Assembly: GCA_017893485.1 (NCBI GenBank)
Contig: JACEHZ010000592.1
Location: 1,240,001 to 1,304,000, forward strand
Direction: 5' to 3'
DNA from: Hemerocallis citrina
Lineage: Eukaryota > Streptophyta > Magnoliopsida > Asparagales > Asphodelaceae
Length of the DNA stretch: 64,000 nt
Positions within the stretch are counted from its first letter, which is position 1, and each line of letters opens with the position of its first letter. Below the pieces are notes generated by a model that ran no database searches, had not been told where the DNA came from, and worked only from the letters and a program-made list of their open reading frames with translations. Shown here in pieces: positions 46,235 through 56,876 of this stretch. The position numbers and the translations under genes were made by a program.

Positions 46235-47890
46235 TGTTGTGCAATCTAGTCACCTAAATAAATAGACAAACTAGACACAAATTAAAAACCTTGCAGGTGC
46301 ACGAATCGTTAGAAAAGCGTAGCAATAGCAAGGGTCGATTCCACAGAGATTGTAGACTTTAACTTACTAATCAATAAAAAGAATAAAAATCATAAAGAGT
46401 TGTTTTGAAAGTCTAAAAGAAATAAAAAGATTAAAACTAAATTAAGAAGTGTTGAATCACAAATATTTATGAAGTAGTTGGGTTTAGATCTCCACCAATA
46501 GTCAGTAATGCTAAGTCACCTTCTGAACTTCTTCTTATTACTCATGTTTGTTCACTTCAAGGGCATGGTATCTACTCCTTAAAGTATTGTTTCCCTAGGC
46601 CAAGAATTAGGCATGGTATCTACTCTAATTCGTTTCTTTCATTAAGTGTTTAGCATGGTATCTACTAAGTTGCACTTAAAGAAAACATATGATCAGTGGA
46701 AACGAACAAACACTCAAGGTTCTAGAAATTGGTATCAGATCTAGATCCCTTAAGTTGATTGAACCAGGAACCCCTAAAGATTCCTTTGTTACAATTACGG
46801 GCACGAGATACGGGTCGTCTCAATATGCTCATATAACAGATTCAGATAGATGGTAATGCAAACTTGGATTTCTCAAGCTCTGTACGTCAGTCGACTGGCT
46901 CTCACCTCAGTCGACTGCTCTCAGACTTTCGAGAACAAGTTTGATTACCATTAATCTATACCAATACAAACGGATTCAATCAATAAGTAAAATAAAAGAG
47001 TTCAGAAGAATATAGCACTACATAACTACGGCTTCAATCTACCCAACTATAGAATTTAGTTCCACATAATAGTACTTTTATTAATCAACAAGTTCGAATA
47101 CATGATCAACATAAAAGAATAAAGAGAAGAGAAATAAACTAATGAAGTCCGGCAATAAGTCGACTGTCTGTCACACAGTAGACTGCCTTCGAGTACTGGA
47201 TCTCTTCTCTCCTTCTTCAATGCAGATAGAAATAATACCCCTGTTGATGACTTGAACGCGCAGACTCTTGTGATTCGGTGGTGGATGATGGGGAGATGAC
47301 GAGGGCCAAGAGAGCGAAGAGAGAGAGTTGGATGTCGAAGATCCCCCGTTGATGCTTTCTTTCTGATATTTATAGAATACGGCCCGAGAATTAGGGTTTC
47401 TCCTTTTTTGCATAAACGCCCTCTTCTTTTATTTATTTCTTTCCCTATCTGATTGGCGATATATATATCTTTCTCTTTTCTTCTTTCTTTCCGTATCTGC
47501 TTTGATTTGTATTTGGATTTGGGTGAATCTTTAATTATCTTATCTGTTGACTCTGCTGCCGATCAGTCGACTGGTGTTGGAGATAAGTCGACTGTGTCGA
47601 GACTTTAGTAGTTTCATGATTCATCAGCGCAGTCGACTGTTGTTGGAGGAGTCGACTGTGCCGAGCAGCTTCAGCTTCTCTGTCCAGTCGCCTGTTAGCA
47701 TAATCAGTCGACTGATCTCTTCAGTTTCCTGTGTATCATCCTTAAAATCCTGAATTTGCTTCGTTTCGCACTTTTATGCTGTTTCCTGTGGAAAAGAGAA
47801 AAGGAAAGTAAAATACCATATATAGAGCATTTAAATGTCTAATTGCACTAAAGTTATTGCTCTAAAATGTGAATAATAGTGTGTTCATCA
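46235..47890 (-). repeat. 3' LTR of Athila-type element D
   Basis: On the minus strand it starts TGATGAACACACTATTATTC right after the polypurine tract and ends near ...CACAACA at 46235. Length is about 1656 bp. The left boundary is placed where the Tat-repeat relic stops and where similarity with the lone LTR at 44418 begins. It holds at least eight CAGTCGACTG-type palindromes. Confidence 0.75.
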
Positions 47891-47906
47891 AATACCCCCA
47901 GACTTG
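47891..47906 (-). other. Polypurine tract of element D
   Basis: The minus strand reads AAGTCTGGGGGTATT just before the LTR start, within the usual CTTGAGGACAAGCAAAAATCC context. Confidence 0.75.
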
Positions 47907-48187
47907 GATTTTTGCTTGTCCTCAAGCAAACTGAAATTATGAACAAGGGGAAAAATAATAATAACAGCCTTAACCACCAAGAGTTCTTATTATGTGGGCA
48001 TCAACATAGAAAGGTATAAACAATTTCGGATAAAGTAAAATTAATCATACCCACTTTCTCTAGTGCAATTGTTTCGTCACAACTCCACACTCAACTACAC
48101 TTGTCATGCAGTTAATTATAGTTATAGTATGTAATTACTCAATCTGTGATTATCCCCTTTTCTCTACTACAAACCAAGTAGCAAACT

Positions 48188-48224
<37 letters not shown>

Positions 48225-48905
48225 GTCGCTTCTCTAAAGTTGTCACTTGCCTTTTGATGCGAATGCGAAACATTTGTGATGAATTCACCCGGTTACTCAG
48301 CAAATCACAAACTCTAAAGTGCTTTGCATACTCATATTTCAAGTTGCCGTTTGACGTAAAGGTAAACATTGGTGATGAATACCCCTAGTTACTAAGCACT
48401 CAAAACATTGGAGTAGATTGACTTTATTTGAATATATATATTTATATATATATTTTTTATCACTCTATTTACTTAAACTCAATTTAGGACTAGATCTAAA
48501 GGGAATAATCAACAGAAAAGGCATCACATTTGTTTATTATGTATAATTGCATGTCTCATATAATCTTGTAGGGAACTTATGAAACTCAACAATCCTAAAG
48601 TAAATGAGTATCCTTCTTCTTACTTTATAAGAAATTGTTTATCCTAAAAAAAATCAAAGGATTCCAAATGTAAATAACTACCTAACACCCCCAAACTTAG
48701 ATGGAACATTGTCCTCAATGTTCGAAAGAAAATGTAAAAATAGGCATATGTCACATCTAGTAAGGAGAGAAAAATAAATAATAACTCAAAGAAAAAAAAA
48801 TGAAGAACTGAAAGAAAATAAAGGGAAAGTGTAAATACTCCCCTAAAAATTGGGTTGCCTCCCAATAAGCACTGTGTTTTCTGTCTTCAGCTAGACTTGA
48901 TGAGG
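47907..48905 (-). other. 3' non-coding region of element D
   Basis: It contains a run of about 33 T (48190-48222), a two-copy decayed repeat (about 48223-48410, GATGAATTC-CCCGGTTACT against GATGAATACCCCTAGTTACT), and a second purine motif, CTAAGTTTGGGGGTG on the minus strand (48685-48700), like the main tract. No gene. Confidence 0.6.
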
Positions 48906-51900
48906 TCATGCCATGTATTGAATGGTTTGAAGATTCACATCTTCCTCTTGCGGTTCTAGACTCATCTCTATGTATGGCTTTGTTCTAAGCCCGTTCACCT
49001 TAAATGTTTGATTCTTTTCCTTGCTATGAACCTCCAAAGCGCCATGTGGGAAGACTCTCGTGACAGTGTATGGCCCATACCATCTTGACATAAGCTTGCC
49101 TGGAAAAAGTCTTAACCTTGAGTTATATATCAATACCTTCTGCCCTTCATAAAACTCCTTCCTTGCTAACTGTTTGTCATGGTACAACTTTGTCCTTTCC
49201 TCGTACAATTTTGCATTCTCATAAGCATCGTGCCTCAATTCTTCAAGCTCATTTAGTTGTAATCTTCTTTTGTCACCTGCTTGTTTCATATCAAAATTGA
49301 ACCTTTTGATGGCCCAATATGCTTTGTGCTCCAACTCCACTGGAAGATGACAGGCTTTTCCAAACACCAAACGGTATGGTGACATGCCAATGGGTGTTTT
49401 GTATGCGGTTCTATAAGCCCATAATGCATCGTTCAAGCGCAACGACCAATCCTTCCTCCTTGTGTTGACTGTCTTTTCCAAAATGCTTTTGATTTCTCTG
49501 TTGCTAATCTCCACTTGCCCACTAGTTTGGGGATGATATGGGGTGCCCACTCTATGTGTAATACCATATTTCTTCATCAAGGAAGCAAATGGAAAGTTAT
49601 TGAAGTGGCTTCCTCCATCACTTATTATTGCTCGTGGTGTCCCAAACCTAGTGAAAATGTTTTCCTGCAAAAACTTGACAACAACTTTGTGATCATTAGT
49701 TCTTGAGGGGACAGTCTCGACCCATTTAGACACATAATCCACACCCACAAGTATATATAAATAACCAAATGAGTTAGGAAAGGGACCCATGAAGTCGATT
49801 CCCCAAACATCAAAAATCTCGATTACTTGGATGTTTTGCAGTGGCATTTGATTTCTAGAAGAGATGTTTCCTGTTCTTTGGCATTTGTCACAAGTCCTGC
49901 AAAAAGAAAAAGCATCTTTGAATACTTTAGGCCAATAAAATCCAGATTGTAATACCTTGAGTGCTGTTCTTTTCGGTCCAAAATGTCCTCCACATGCATA
50001 TTGGTGGCAATGTTGTAGAATATTCAGTTGTTCTTCGTCTGCCACACATCTTCTTATAATTTGATCAGGGCAAAATTTGAACAAATAAGGATCATCCCAG
50101 TAGTAGTGCTTGCACATAGCCACCAGTCTCTTTCTTTCCTGACTTGTCATACCTGGAGGGAAAACATGAGCGGTTAGATAGTTTACAATGTCCGCAAACC
50201 ATGGAAAATTTGAGCAGTGATATACCAGTCGACTGGTCCTGTTACCAGTCGACTGCCCCGAGGATATGTTTATTTGAAAGAGATGTTCATCTGGGAACTT
50301 TTCGTCAAGTGGGGGCACAATTCGCTCTTCCTCCTGCAGTAGCCTGGACATGTGATCTGCAATAACATTGTCGCTTCCTTTTTTATCTCTTATCTCAAGA
50401 TCGAATTCTTGAAGCAACAGCACCCATCTGAACAACCTAGGCTTAGCATCCTTTTTAGCAAATAAATATCTCAAAGCAGCATGGTCAGTGAAAACAATAA
50501 CTTTAGAACCAATCAAATATGATCTAAACTTCTCTACAGCAAATATAACAGCTAACATTTCTTTTTCAGTAGTGGAATAATTTAGCTGTGCATCGTTTAA
50601 AGTTCGAGAAGCATAGTAAATAACATGGGGTTTCTTATTGATTCTTTGACCTAACACAGCCCCTAAAGCATAATCACTTGCATCACACATGAGCTCGAAA
50701 GGGTGGCTCCAATCTGGTGCCATGACAATAGGTGCAGAAGTGAGAAGATTTTTAATGTAACAAAAGCAGTTGTGCACTCTTCTGTCCATACAAACTCAAC
50801 ATCTTTAGCCAACAAATCACAAAGGGGTTTGGAGATTTTTGAGAAATCTTTTATGAATCTTCTATAGAACCCTGCATGCCCTAAAAAGCTCCTAACACCC
50901 TTAACTGTAGTGGGAGGGGGTAGTTTTGATATTATATCTATTTTCGCTTTGTCTACCTCTATGCCTCTTTTTGACACCACGTGTCCCAACACAATACCTT
51001 GTTGTACCATGAAATGGCACTTTTCCCAATTCAGTACTAAATTGCATTCTTCACATCTCTTAAGTACAAGCTGCAAATGGTTAAGGCATTCATCAAAACA
51101 AGATCCAAAAATACTAAAATCATCCATAAATACCTCAATGAACCTTTCCACCATGTCTGAAAATATACTCATCATGCATCTTTGAAATGTTGCTGGTGCA
51201 TTGCACAATCCAAAGGGCATCCTCCTGTATGCAAAAGTACCAAAAGAACATGTAAAAATGGTTTTTTCTTGATCTTCTGGGGCAATAGCAATTTGATTAT
51301 AGCCACTATACCCATCTAAAAAACAATAATGACTATATCCTGCTAATCTTTCTAACATTTGATCAATAAAAGGAAGAGGGAAGTGATCTTTCCTGGTTTC
51401 ATTATTCAATTTCCTGTAATCAATGCAAACCCTCCAACCTGTAGTCACTCTAGTGGGGATAAGCTCATTTTCTTCATTTGTCACCACTGTGACTCCACTT
51501 TTCTTAGGCACTACATGTATAGGACTTACCCATTTGCTATCTGAGATAGGGTAGATGATGCCAACATCTAGTAGCTTCAGAATCTCTGCTCTTACCACTT
51601 CCTTCATGTTTGGATTCAGCCTTCTCTGTGCCTCCCTGCTTGGTTTTGCGTTGTCTTCAAGGAGTATTCTATGCATGCATCTGGATGGACTTATTCCCTT
51701 GATATCTGCAATGGTCCATCCTATTGCACTCTTGTGTTCTCGTAGTACCCTTAGCAGCTTCTCTTCTTCCTGTGCACTTAGGTTTGCAGCAATTATCACT
51801 GGTAGTGTCTGGTTCTCACCCAAATATGCGTGCTTCAAATGGTCGGGCAGCTGCTTAAGCTCTGGGTCTGTAAGTTTCGGTGCAGTCGACTGTCCCCTGG

Positions 51901-53716
51901 TAGCAGTCTGGACAGTCGACTGATCCTCTTCACCAGTCGACTTGTCCAGTGCACCAGTCGACTTGCCTGTGGAAACAAAAATGTCATCAGTCACCAATTT
52001 TTCAAATACTGGTGCAAACTTACCTGAGTATGACTGTGAAGTGTCAAGGTGATGTATTGTCTCTGCAATCTCCCAGTCATCATATTCCTGTTCAACATTA
52101 GATAAAGTTAGAGATTGTGTAATTGTGGCTTGTAGTGGTTCAACGCTATGTACCTGAAATGTTTGATCAACTATCTCCTGAACCACATCAACATTATAGC
52201 ACTCATGATCATCATGTAGAAATTTCAGTGTATCAAACATTTTAAATTCAACTTTCTCTCCATTTATTTTCATGCTTATAGTACCCTTTTTAACACAAAT
52301 TTTTATATCAGCCGTACTCATAAAGGGTCTACCTAAAATAATTGGTAGAGAAGATGGCATTGAAGATTCCTCCATGTCTAACACCACAAAATCAGCAGGC
52401 AAAATGAAATCGTTTACCTGAACTAGGACATCTTCCAAAATACCTCTAGGTCTTTTGATTCTGCGATTTGCCAATTGCAATGTGATGGATGTTGGTTGGA
52501 GTTCCCCCAATCCTAACTTTTCATAGATGGTGTATGGGAGAAGATTGATGCTTGCCCCCAAGTCTAGTAGTGCTTTCTCAAAGAAGTGCTCACCAATCCT
52601 GCAAGGAATAGTAAAACTACCTGGGTCTTTTAATTTAGGAGGTAATTTTCTTAATAAGACAGCGCTCACTTCTTTTGTCAAAGCCACATCCTCCCTAACC
52701 TGAAATGTTCTTTTGTGAGTGCAACATTCTTTCAAAAATTTAGCATAAGAGGGAATTTGTTTAATAGCATCAAGTAGGGGGATATTAATTTCTACCTTTC
52801 TGAGAGTTTCAAAGATGTCAAATAAATGTTGATCTTTCTTTTGTTTGACTAACCTTTGAGGGAATGGTGGCAAAATTGTTCTTTCTTTTTCACTTACCTT
52901 GTTGGACTCCACAATTTTTGATGGTTGTTTTTCTTTTTCTTCGGTGTGTGTTCCAACTTTGTTGTCAATTATCTTACCACTTCTTAATGTTGTGACTGCC
53001 TTGAGCTGTTCTTGGCCTCCAGGGTTTGGTATAGTTTGTGATGGAAGTTCCCCTGCCTTTCGCTCGCTTAATTCTTTAGCAATTTGGCCAATTTGTGTTT
53101 CCAACTTCTGAATTGCTTGCCCTTGTTGGTTGCTTGTTTGATGTTGTTGTTGGAGCAATTGAAGAACAGTGGATTCAAAATCCAACTTTTTCTGTTCTTG
53201 AACTGGCCTATCAATCCCACTTCCCATTTGGAAGTTCCGTGCATGTCCTTGTGTGAATTGAGTCCCTTGATTATTCTGATTATTGCTCCATGAGAAGTTT
53301 GGATGGTTCCTCCACCCTGGGTTGTATGTGTTCGAGAAGGGATTGTTCTTTTGTGGGAACACTCCTCGACCTACATAGTTTGCATACTCCTGATCTGTGA
53401 AAGAAGACATAGGACATGTATCAGTGGTATGATCTACATGAGAACAAATTGCACAAATTTCATTTGTTTGATTTTTAACTCCACCCATCATAGACATTGC
53501 ATTAACAAGCATATCAATTTTCTTATTCATGTTTACCATTTCCAATTGAATGTTATTGCTATTAGAGATTTCGTAAACTCCCTGTTTTTTCGAAGGGCCC
53601 CTCCTTGTTGAAAATTGTTGTGAATTCTCGCTGAGTTCTTCAAATAGTTCTATGGCCTCTTCGCCGCTTTTCCTCATCAAGATCCCGTTGTAAGCTGAAT
53701 CCATAATTGCCTTATT
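48906..53716 (-). pseudogene. gag-pol: Athila-type gag-protease-RT-RNase H-integrase, 5' truncated and frameshifted
   Basis: The frame enters from the Tat C junction in gag. A CCHC knuckle (CAICSHVDHTTDTC) lies near 53410-53450, protease LLDLGASINLLP near 52550, and RT with FMDDFS near 51115-51130. One base is missing in the run at 50749-50753, which shifts the frame at the RT/RNase H border. RNase H ([23 protein letters not shown]) and integrase follow, with HHCC (about 49870-50060) and catalytic D (GIDFMGPF), D (ISDGGSHF) and E (VEISNRE). Apart from that shift no stop is seen. The linker at about 51880-51970 and the segment near 50230-50255 contain in-frame S-T-G repeats encoded by the CAGTCGACTG palindrome. 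Confidence 0.92.
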
Positions 53717-53721
53717 AGTAT
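53717..53721. other. Likely target site duplication AGTAT next to Tat C
   Basis: These are the five bases of element D that abut the Tat C LTR. The partner lies outside the window, so this is inferred. Confidence 0.5.
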
Positions 53722-54312
53722 TGTTACCGCTGATTTCGATGTGGGGGTAAACAGATAGAATTTGTGAGTCCGGGAAACACCTGAACGATTGACACGGTCT
53801 TCTTGCTCCTGGCACAACCTGCAAGGAAGTGCGAAACACCGGGGTTGATTCCGGCGACGCACCCTCCGACGCTCTTGTCAGTAATCAGGAAAAGATCAAG
53901 AAAGAGCTTAAGTGGTGAAAGAGTGATCAACCTGGTCTCGGTGGTAGAGGGGTTGTATTTATAGTCGCCTTTGGAACGATTTGGGGCCTAATTTCCTGCC
54001 TAACAAATAGGAGAAAAATCCTCCTATTCTGTTTTGGGAAGTTAGGCCTTGATTCCCTGGTGAGAGCTAATCAGGTTTATTGATTTGACCAAATCAATGG
54101 CCTGATTCTCCTCTTGATGGATTGGGCTTGTATCGGGTCGGGACCCGTACCCAATTGAAGTGGATCTATTCGCGGGTGGTTGGTTCTGTGAGAAGGAGGC
54201 CCAATACCCGTTTTGGATCCATCTGTATGTGAAATTACCTTCTTACCCCCGTGCTTCAGGATTCGTGATCGATCTGGACGGTCCCGATTTAACCCCAATT
54301 TTAGCCATATCA
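53722..54312 (-). repeat. 3' LTR of Tat C, 591 bp
   Basis: On the minus strand it begins TGATATGGCTAAAATTGGGG and ends AGCGGTAACA. It shares the block GCGTCGGAGGGTGCGT with copies A and B and has GACTATAAATACAACC (TATA) near 53950-53965. Confidence 0.92.
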
Positions 54313-54330
54313 CGAGCCCCCCACTCCTAA
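54313..54330 (-). other. Polypurine tract of Tat C
   Basis: The minus strand reads TTAGGAGTGGGGGGCTCG immediately before the LTR TG. Confidence 0.8.
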
Positions 54331-55380
54331 AGACTGAGTGTGATCAGGCTTTGAGGAGTAGTTTAGCTGTTTTAGTGGCTGATGGAGTTGTATTGGAGTC
54401 CAGACGTGGGATTTTGAATCAAGAAAGGGGGTAGTGAGGCAACTTTTGATGCCGCTGGCAGTTCTCTGGTCACATCGGGTGTTCAAGAGTTTTTATCTAT
54501 TTTTTCGGACTACTTGTTTAACTTTGCGACGCGTTTGCTAATCATTCGGGGGCCTTAGTCGTACATTCTGGGCGATAATTGTTCGTTCAAGGGTTCGAAA
54601 ATGTGCCCCCTAAATCTCAATTACTCTCCAGAATTTTTGGCTAATTTTCCCGAATTTTTAACAATTTTCTCGCAATTTTTAAACAAATAAAACAAATTAA
54701 ATAGATAAAAAATGATTTAAATACCGATTTATGGCGTGGCTCGATCTGGGCCGCTGATCGCAGATGGGCGCGAATTTCGGAAAGATCTGACGGCTGCTGT
54801 TGCTCGGCAGCGTTTTTCTCCGTTTACCAGTTCGGGAAGGACTTTGCTCGGCAGCCGACCGAAGGCATGGGGGGTTCGGCAGCCGACCGAAGGCTTGAGT
54901 GACGTGGCGTAATCTGGGCCGTTGGATGTTGGCACGCATCTCGAGACGGGAACGGTTCCCAAGAAAACGCTATCTTGTCTTCTAGGGCACGTGGCGCAAT
55001 CTGAGCCGTTCGCCATTGGGAGCGTGAATTTCTGGGAGATCCAATGGCTGAGATAGCTCGGTGCCTTTTTTTCTCCATTTACCAATTCGGGAAGGCCTCT
55101 GCTCGGCAGCCGACCGAAGGTATGGGGGTTCGGCAGCGTCGTGGCGCTATCTGTTCGGAGGCGATCTCGCTTCCGAGGGTATTAATGACGCTCGGGGTTT
55201 GTGCGGCATTCCCCTTCCCCAGGTCATTAAGAATAATTCCTTTGATTAATGCGTGACGTTTCGACTTCCGGGGATCAATAATTCCCTCAATTAAAACGCG
55301 GCGCTTCAATTTCCGAGGGTAGTAATGGCTGGTTATTGGAGGCGGGCTATAAGTACCCCATCCCTTTCGTCATTTTCGTC
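54331..55380 (+). other. Upstream region of Tat C antisense gene with ACGTGGC and CGGCAGCCGACCGAAGG repeats
   Basis: 54430-54720 is the AT-rich spacer also seen in A and B. 54725-55145 holds two or three decayed units with ACGTGGCG (54903, 54989), AAGAAAACGCTATCTTGTC (54961) and GCTCGGCAGCCGACCGAAGG (54848, 55101). A second repeat with TTCCGAGGGT and ATTAAT lies at 55170-55330. No gene. Confidence 0.65.
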
Positions 55381-55389
55381 ACAACCAAA

Positions 55390-55920
55390 TTGGGTTCCAG
55401 ACCTCGGAGGCATCTGCCTTGGATAGCTTCTCTCTTGAAGTTCGGAGTGGTGGTCGCTCTTCTGCCTGGTTTTCCCTTTGTTCCTGACGGCCCCAAAGTG
55501 GATGTCAGGAGCGAGGGGGAACGAGGTAGTAGTGGTGACGACCGTAGTCCGCACTCGGGGGATGAGTTATCTCCGAAGGACGGGTGGTCGCTCTCTTACC
55601 TTGTTCTTCTCCCGTTCCGGACGGTCCCTAAGTGGGTGTCGGGAGCGGAGGAGGATAAGGCAAGAGTGGTGACGACCGTAGTCCGGATCCGAGGGATGGG
55701 CCTTCTCGGAAGGACGGGCGGTCGCCCCGTTGTCTTGTTGTTTCCCCATCCCTCACTGCTCCGAAGGGGTGTGAGGGGTGGGGGGCAACAAGACAGTAGC
55801 GTCGACGGCCATGGTCCGGATCCGGGGTGTGGACCTCTTTCGAAGGACGGGTCGCCGTTCTCTCACCAAGATCTTCTGCCTTCTTCGGTTGCTCCGAAGT
55901 GAGTGTCGAAGTAGGCGGAG
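55390..55920 (+). repeat. About 137-bp tandem repeats in Tat C
   Basis: GTGGTGACGACCGTAGTCCG recurs about 137 bases apart (about 55530, 55667 and, altered, 55796), each followed by GAAGGACGGG-GGTCGC. A weaker unit precedes. The open frames in this stretch on both strands come from the repeat and are not called as genes. Confidence 0.8.
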
Positions 55921-56330
55921 ACCTTGGTGGGAGAGTGACGACCCCTGTCCGATGTCGATCTCCGGGCCGTCCGAGTCCGTTTGTTGCAACTGTGAAGGCG
56001 CCGCTGTTAGAGTCTTTCGACAAGCCGAGTCTTCCAGTTGCAACCAACTAGCTCGGGATGGTGCGTCTCTTTCTACCTCCGAGTGTTGATGGGTTCCCTC
56101 CCATCTCTGTCTTCCTTCTCGGGCTGATGGCTTTTGACGGAGGTCAGCCCGGGGGAGTTAGAGATGGGGGAGTGCCGATCTGCTTCCGACCGGGGCCTGT
56201 TGTCGGGGTAATACCGACCGAGGCATGGGACCCGGGGGGCGCCTGCCGAGGGCGGCGCCTTAAAACATAATCAAAAATTTTCCAGGTTCCTTTATGCATA
56301 GGCGAGGCGTCCGAGGGTCCGATCGTCCGA
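55921..56330 (+). other. Unassigned spacer in Tat C
   Basis: GC-rich sequence continuing from the 137-bp repeats, with no recognisable motif or convincing ORF. Confidence 0.5.
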
Positions 56331-56530
56331 GCGACGTGGCGCTATCTGAGCCGCCGGATGCTGACACGCATCTCGAGATGGGCGCGTTCTCCAAGAAAAC
56401 ACTATCTTGTCGTTTAGTGCTCTCGGCGAGATCTGGACCGTCTGATGAAGATCAGGCGCGAAAGTTGAGGGAGAAAGGAGTTTTCCCCATTTACCAGCTC
56501 GGGAAGGCACTTGCACGGATTCCGAGCGGA
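56331..56530 (+). repeat. 200-bp direct repeat, copy upstream of Tat C antisense gene
   Basis: It matches 61155-61352 on the other side of the gene, for example CGTCTGATGAAGATCAGGCG and TTTACCAGCTCGGGAAGGCA, and carries AAGAAAACACTATCTTGTCG. Confidence 0.85.
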
Positions 56531-56675
56531 CTCTATTGCAGCCACGTTCGGTTTGCTCGCAGCTCAGATTCTCGTCCCATCTTGCCGAGCTGGTTGACTT
56601 TGTGGTGGGCCTTCGAGATGCTTCGAGAGTAGCCCAAAAGTCGCTCTGGAAGTCCAAGAGGCGCCTCATTTTCAC

Positions 56676-56682
56676 TATAAAT
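56676..56682 (+). promoter_or_regulatory. TATA box of Tat C antisense gene
   Basis: TATAAAT about 200 bases before ATG 56877, followed by CACTTTTACTCTCTCTCTC, the same leader motif as in copies A and B. Confidence 0.7.
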
Positions 56683-56876
56683 CTTTACCCCCCCTTTGAC
56701 CAAGTCTTCACTTTTCACTTTTACTCTCTCTCTCTTTCGTATTTACTTTGCTTCGAGGTCTTTGGCTCCCTGGTGGTGTCGCTAGCTGTCGCGGTAGCGT
56801 TGCTCGTTCCGGCGAAGTTTCCGACCGTAACTGTCACTTCAAGGTCAGTCTCTTTCCCTTCTCTCTTTAGGAAAAT

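Larger units (their letters stand above)
45487..51964. repeat. Dispersed CAGTCGACTG palindrome family
   Basis: The 10-bp palindrome or its 8-9-base core is found at 45487 (core GTCGAC), 45547, 46888, 46908, 47158, 47564, 47585, 47630, 47650, 47705, 50226, 50246, 51883, 51913, 51934 and 51955, with one-base variants at 47175 and 47685. It occurs in the LTR of D, the lone LTR and the coding part of D. Flanking sequences differ, so it is not a tandem repeat. Confidence 0.85.
46235..53721 (-). mobile_element. Athila-type Ty3-gypsy element D, cut in gag by Tat C
   Basis: Reading on the minus strand from the right: gag (broken at 53716/53721 by Tat C), protease, RT, RNase H, integrase, a 1-kb 3' region, a polypurine tract (47891-47906) and the 3' LTR (46235-47890). 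Sequence style (MPFGLCNAPATFQRCM, FMDDFS, protease with DLG) is that of the Athila lineage. No env-like ORF is seen between integrase and the LTR. The 5' LTR and gag start lie to the right of Tat C, outside the window. Confidence 0.9.

Noticed and set aside
48190..48222. T33 run as a LINE poly(A) tail on the minus strand
   Set aside because: No LINE sequence adjoins it; it lies within the 3' non-coding part of element D and is better seen as a simple repeat.
53717..53839. N-terminal extension of the element D gag into the Tat C LTR
   Set aside because: The frame happens to stay open across the junction, but the residues beyond 53721 are translated LTR, not gag.
55336..55902. 188-codon frame on + and 139-codon frame on - in Tat C
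   Set aside because: Both run through the 137-bp tandem repeats and have no counterpart in copies A or B.
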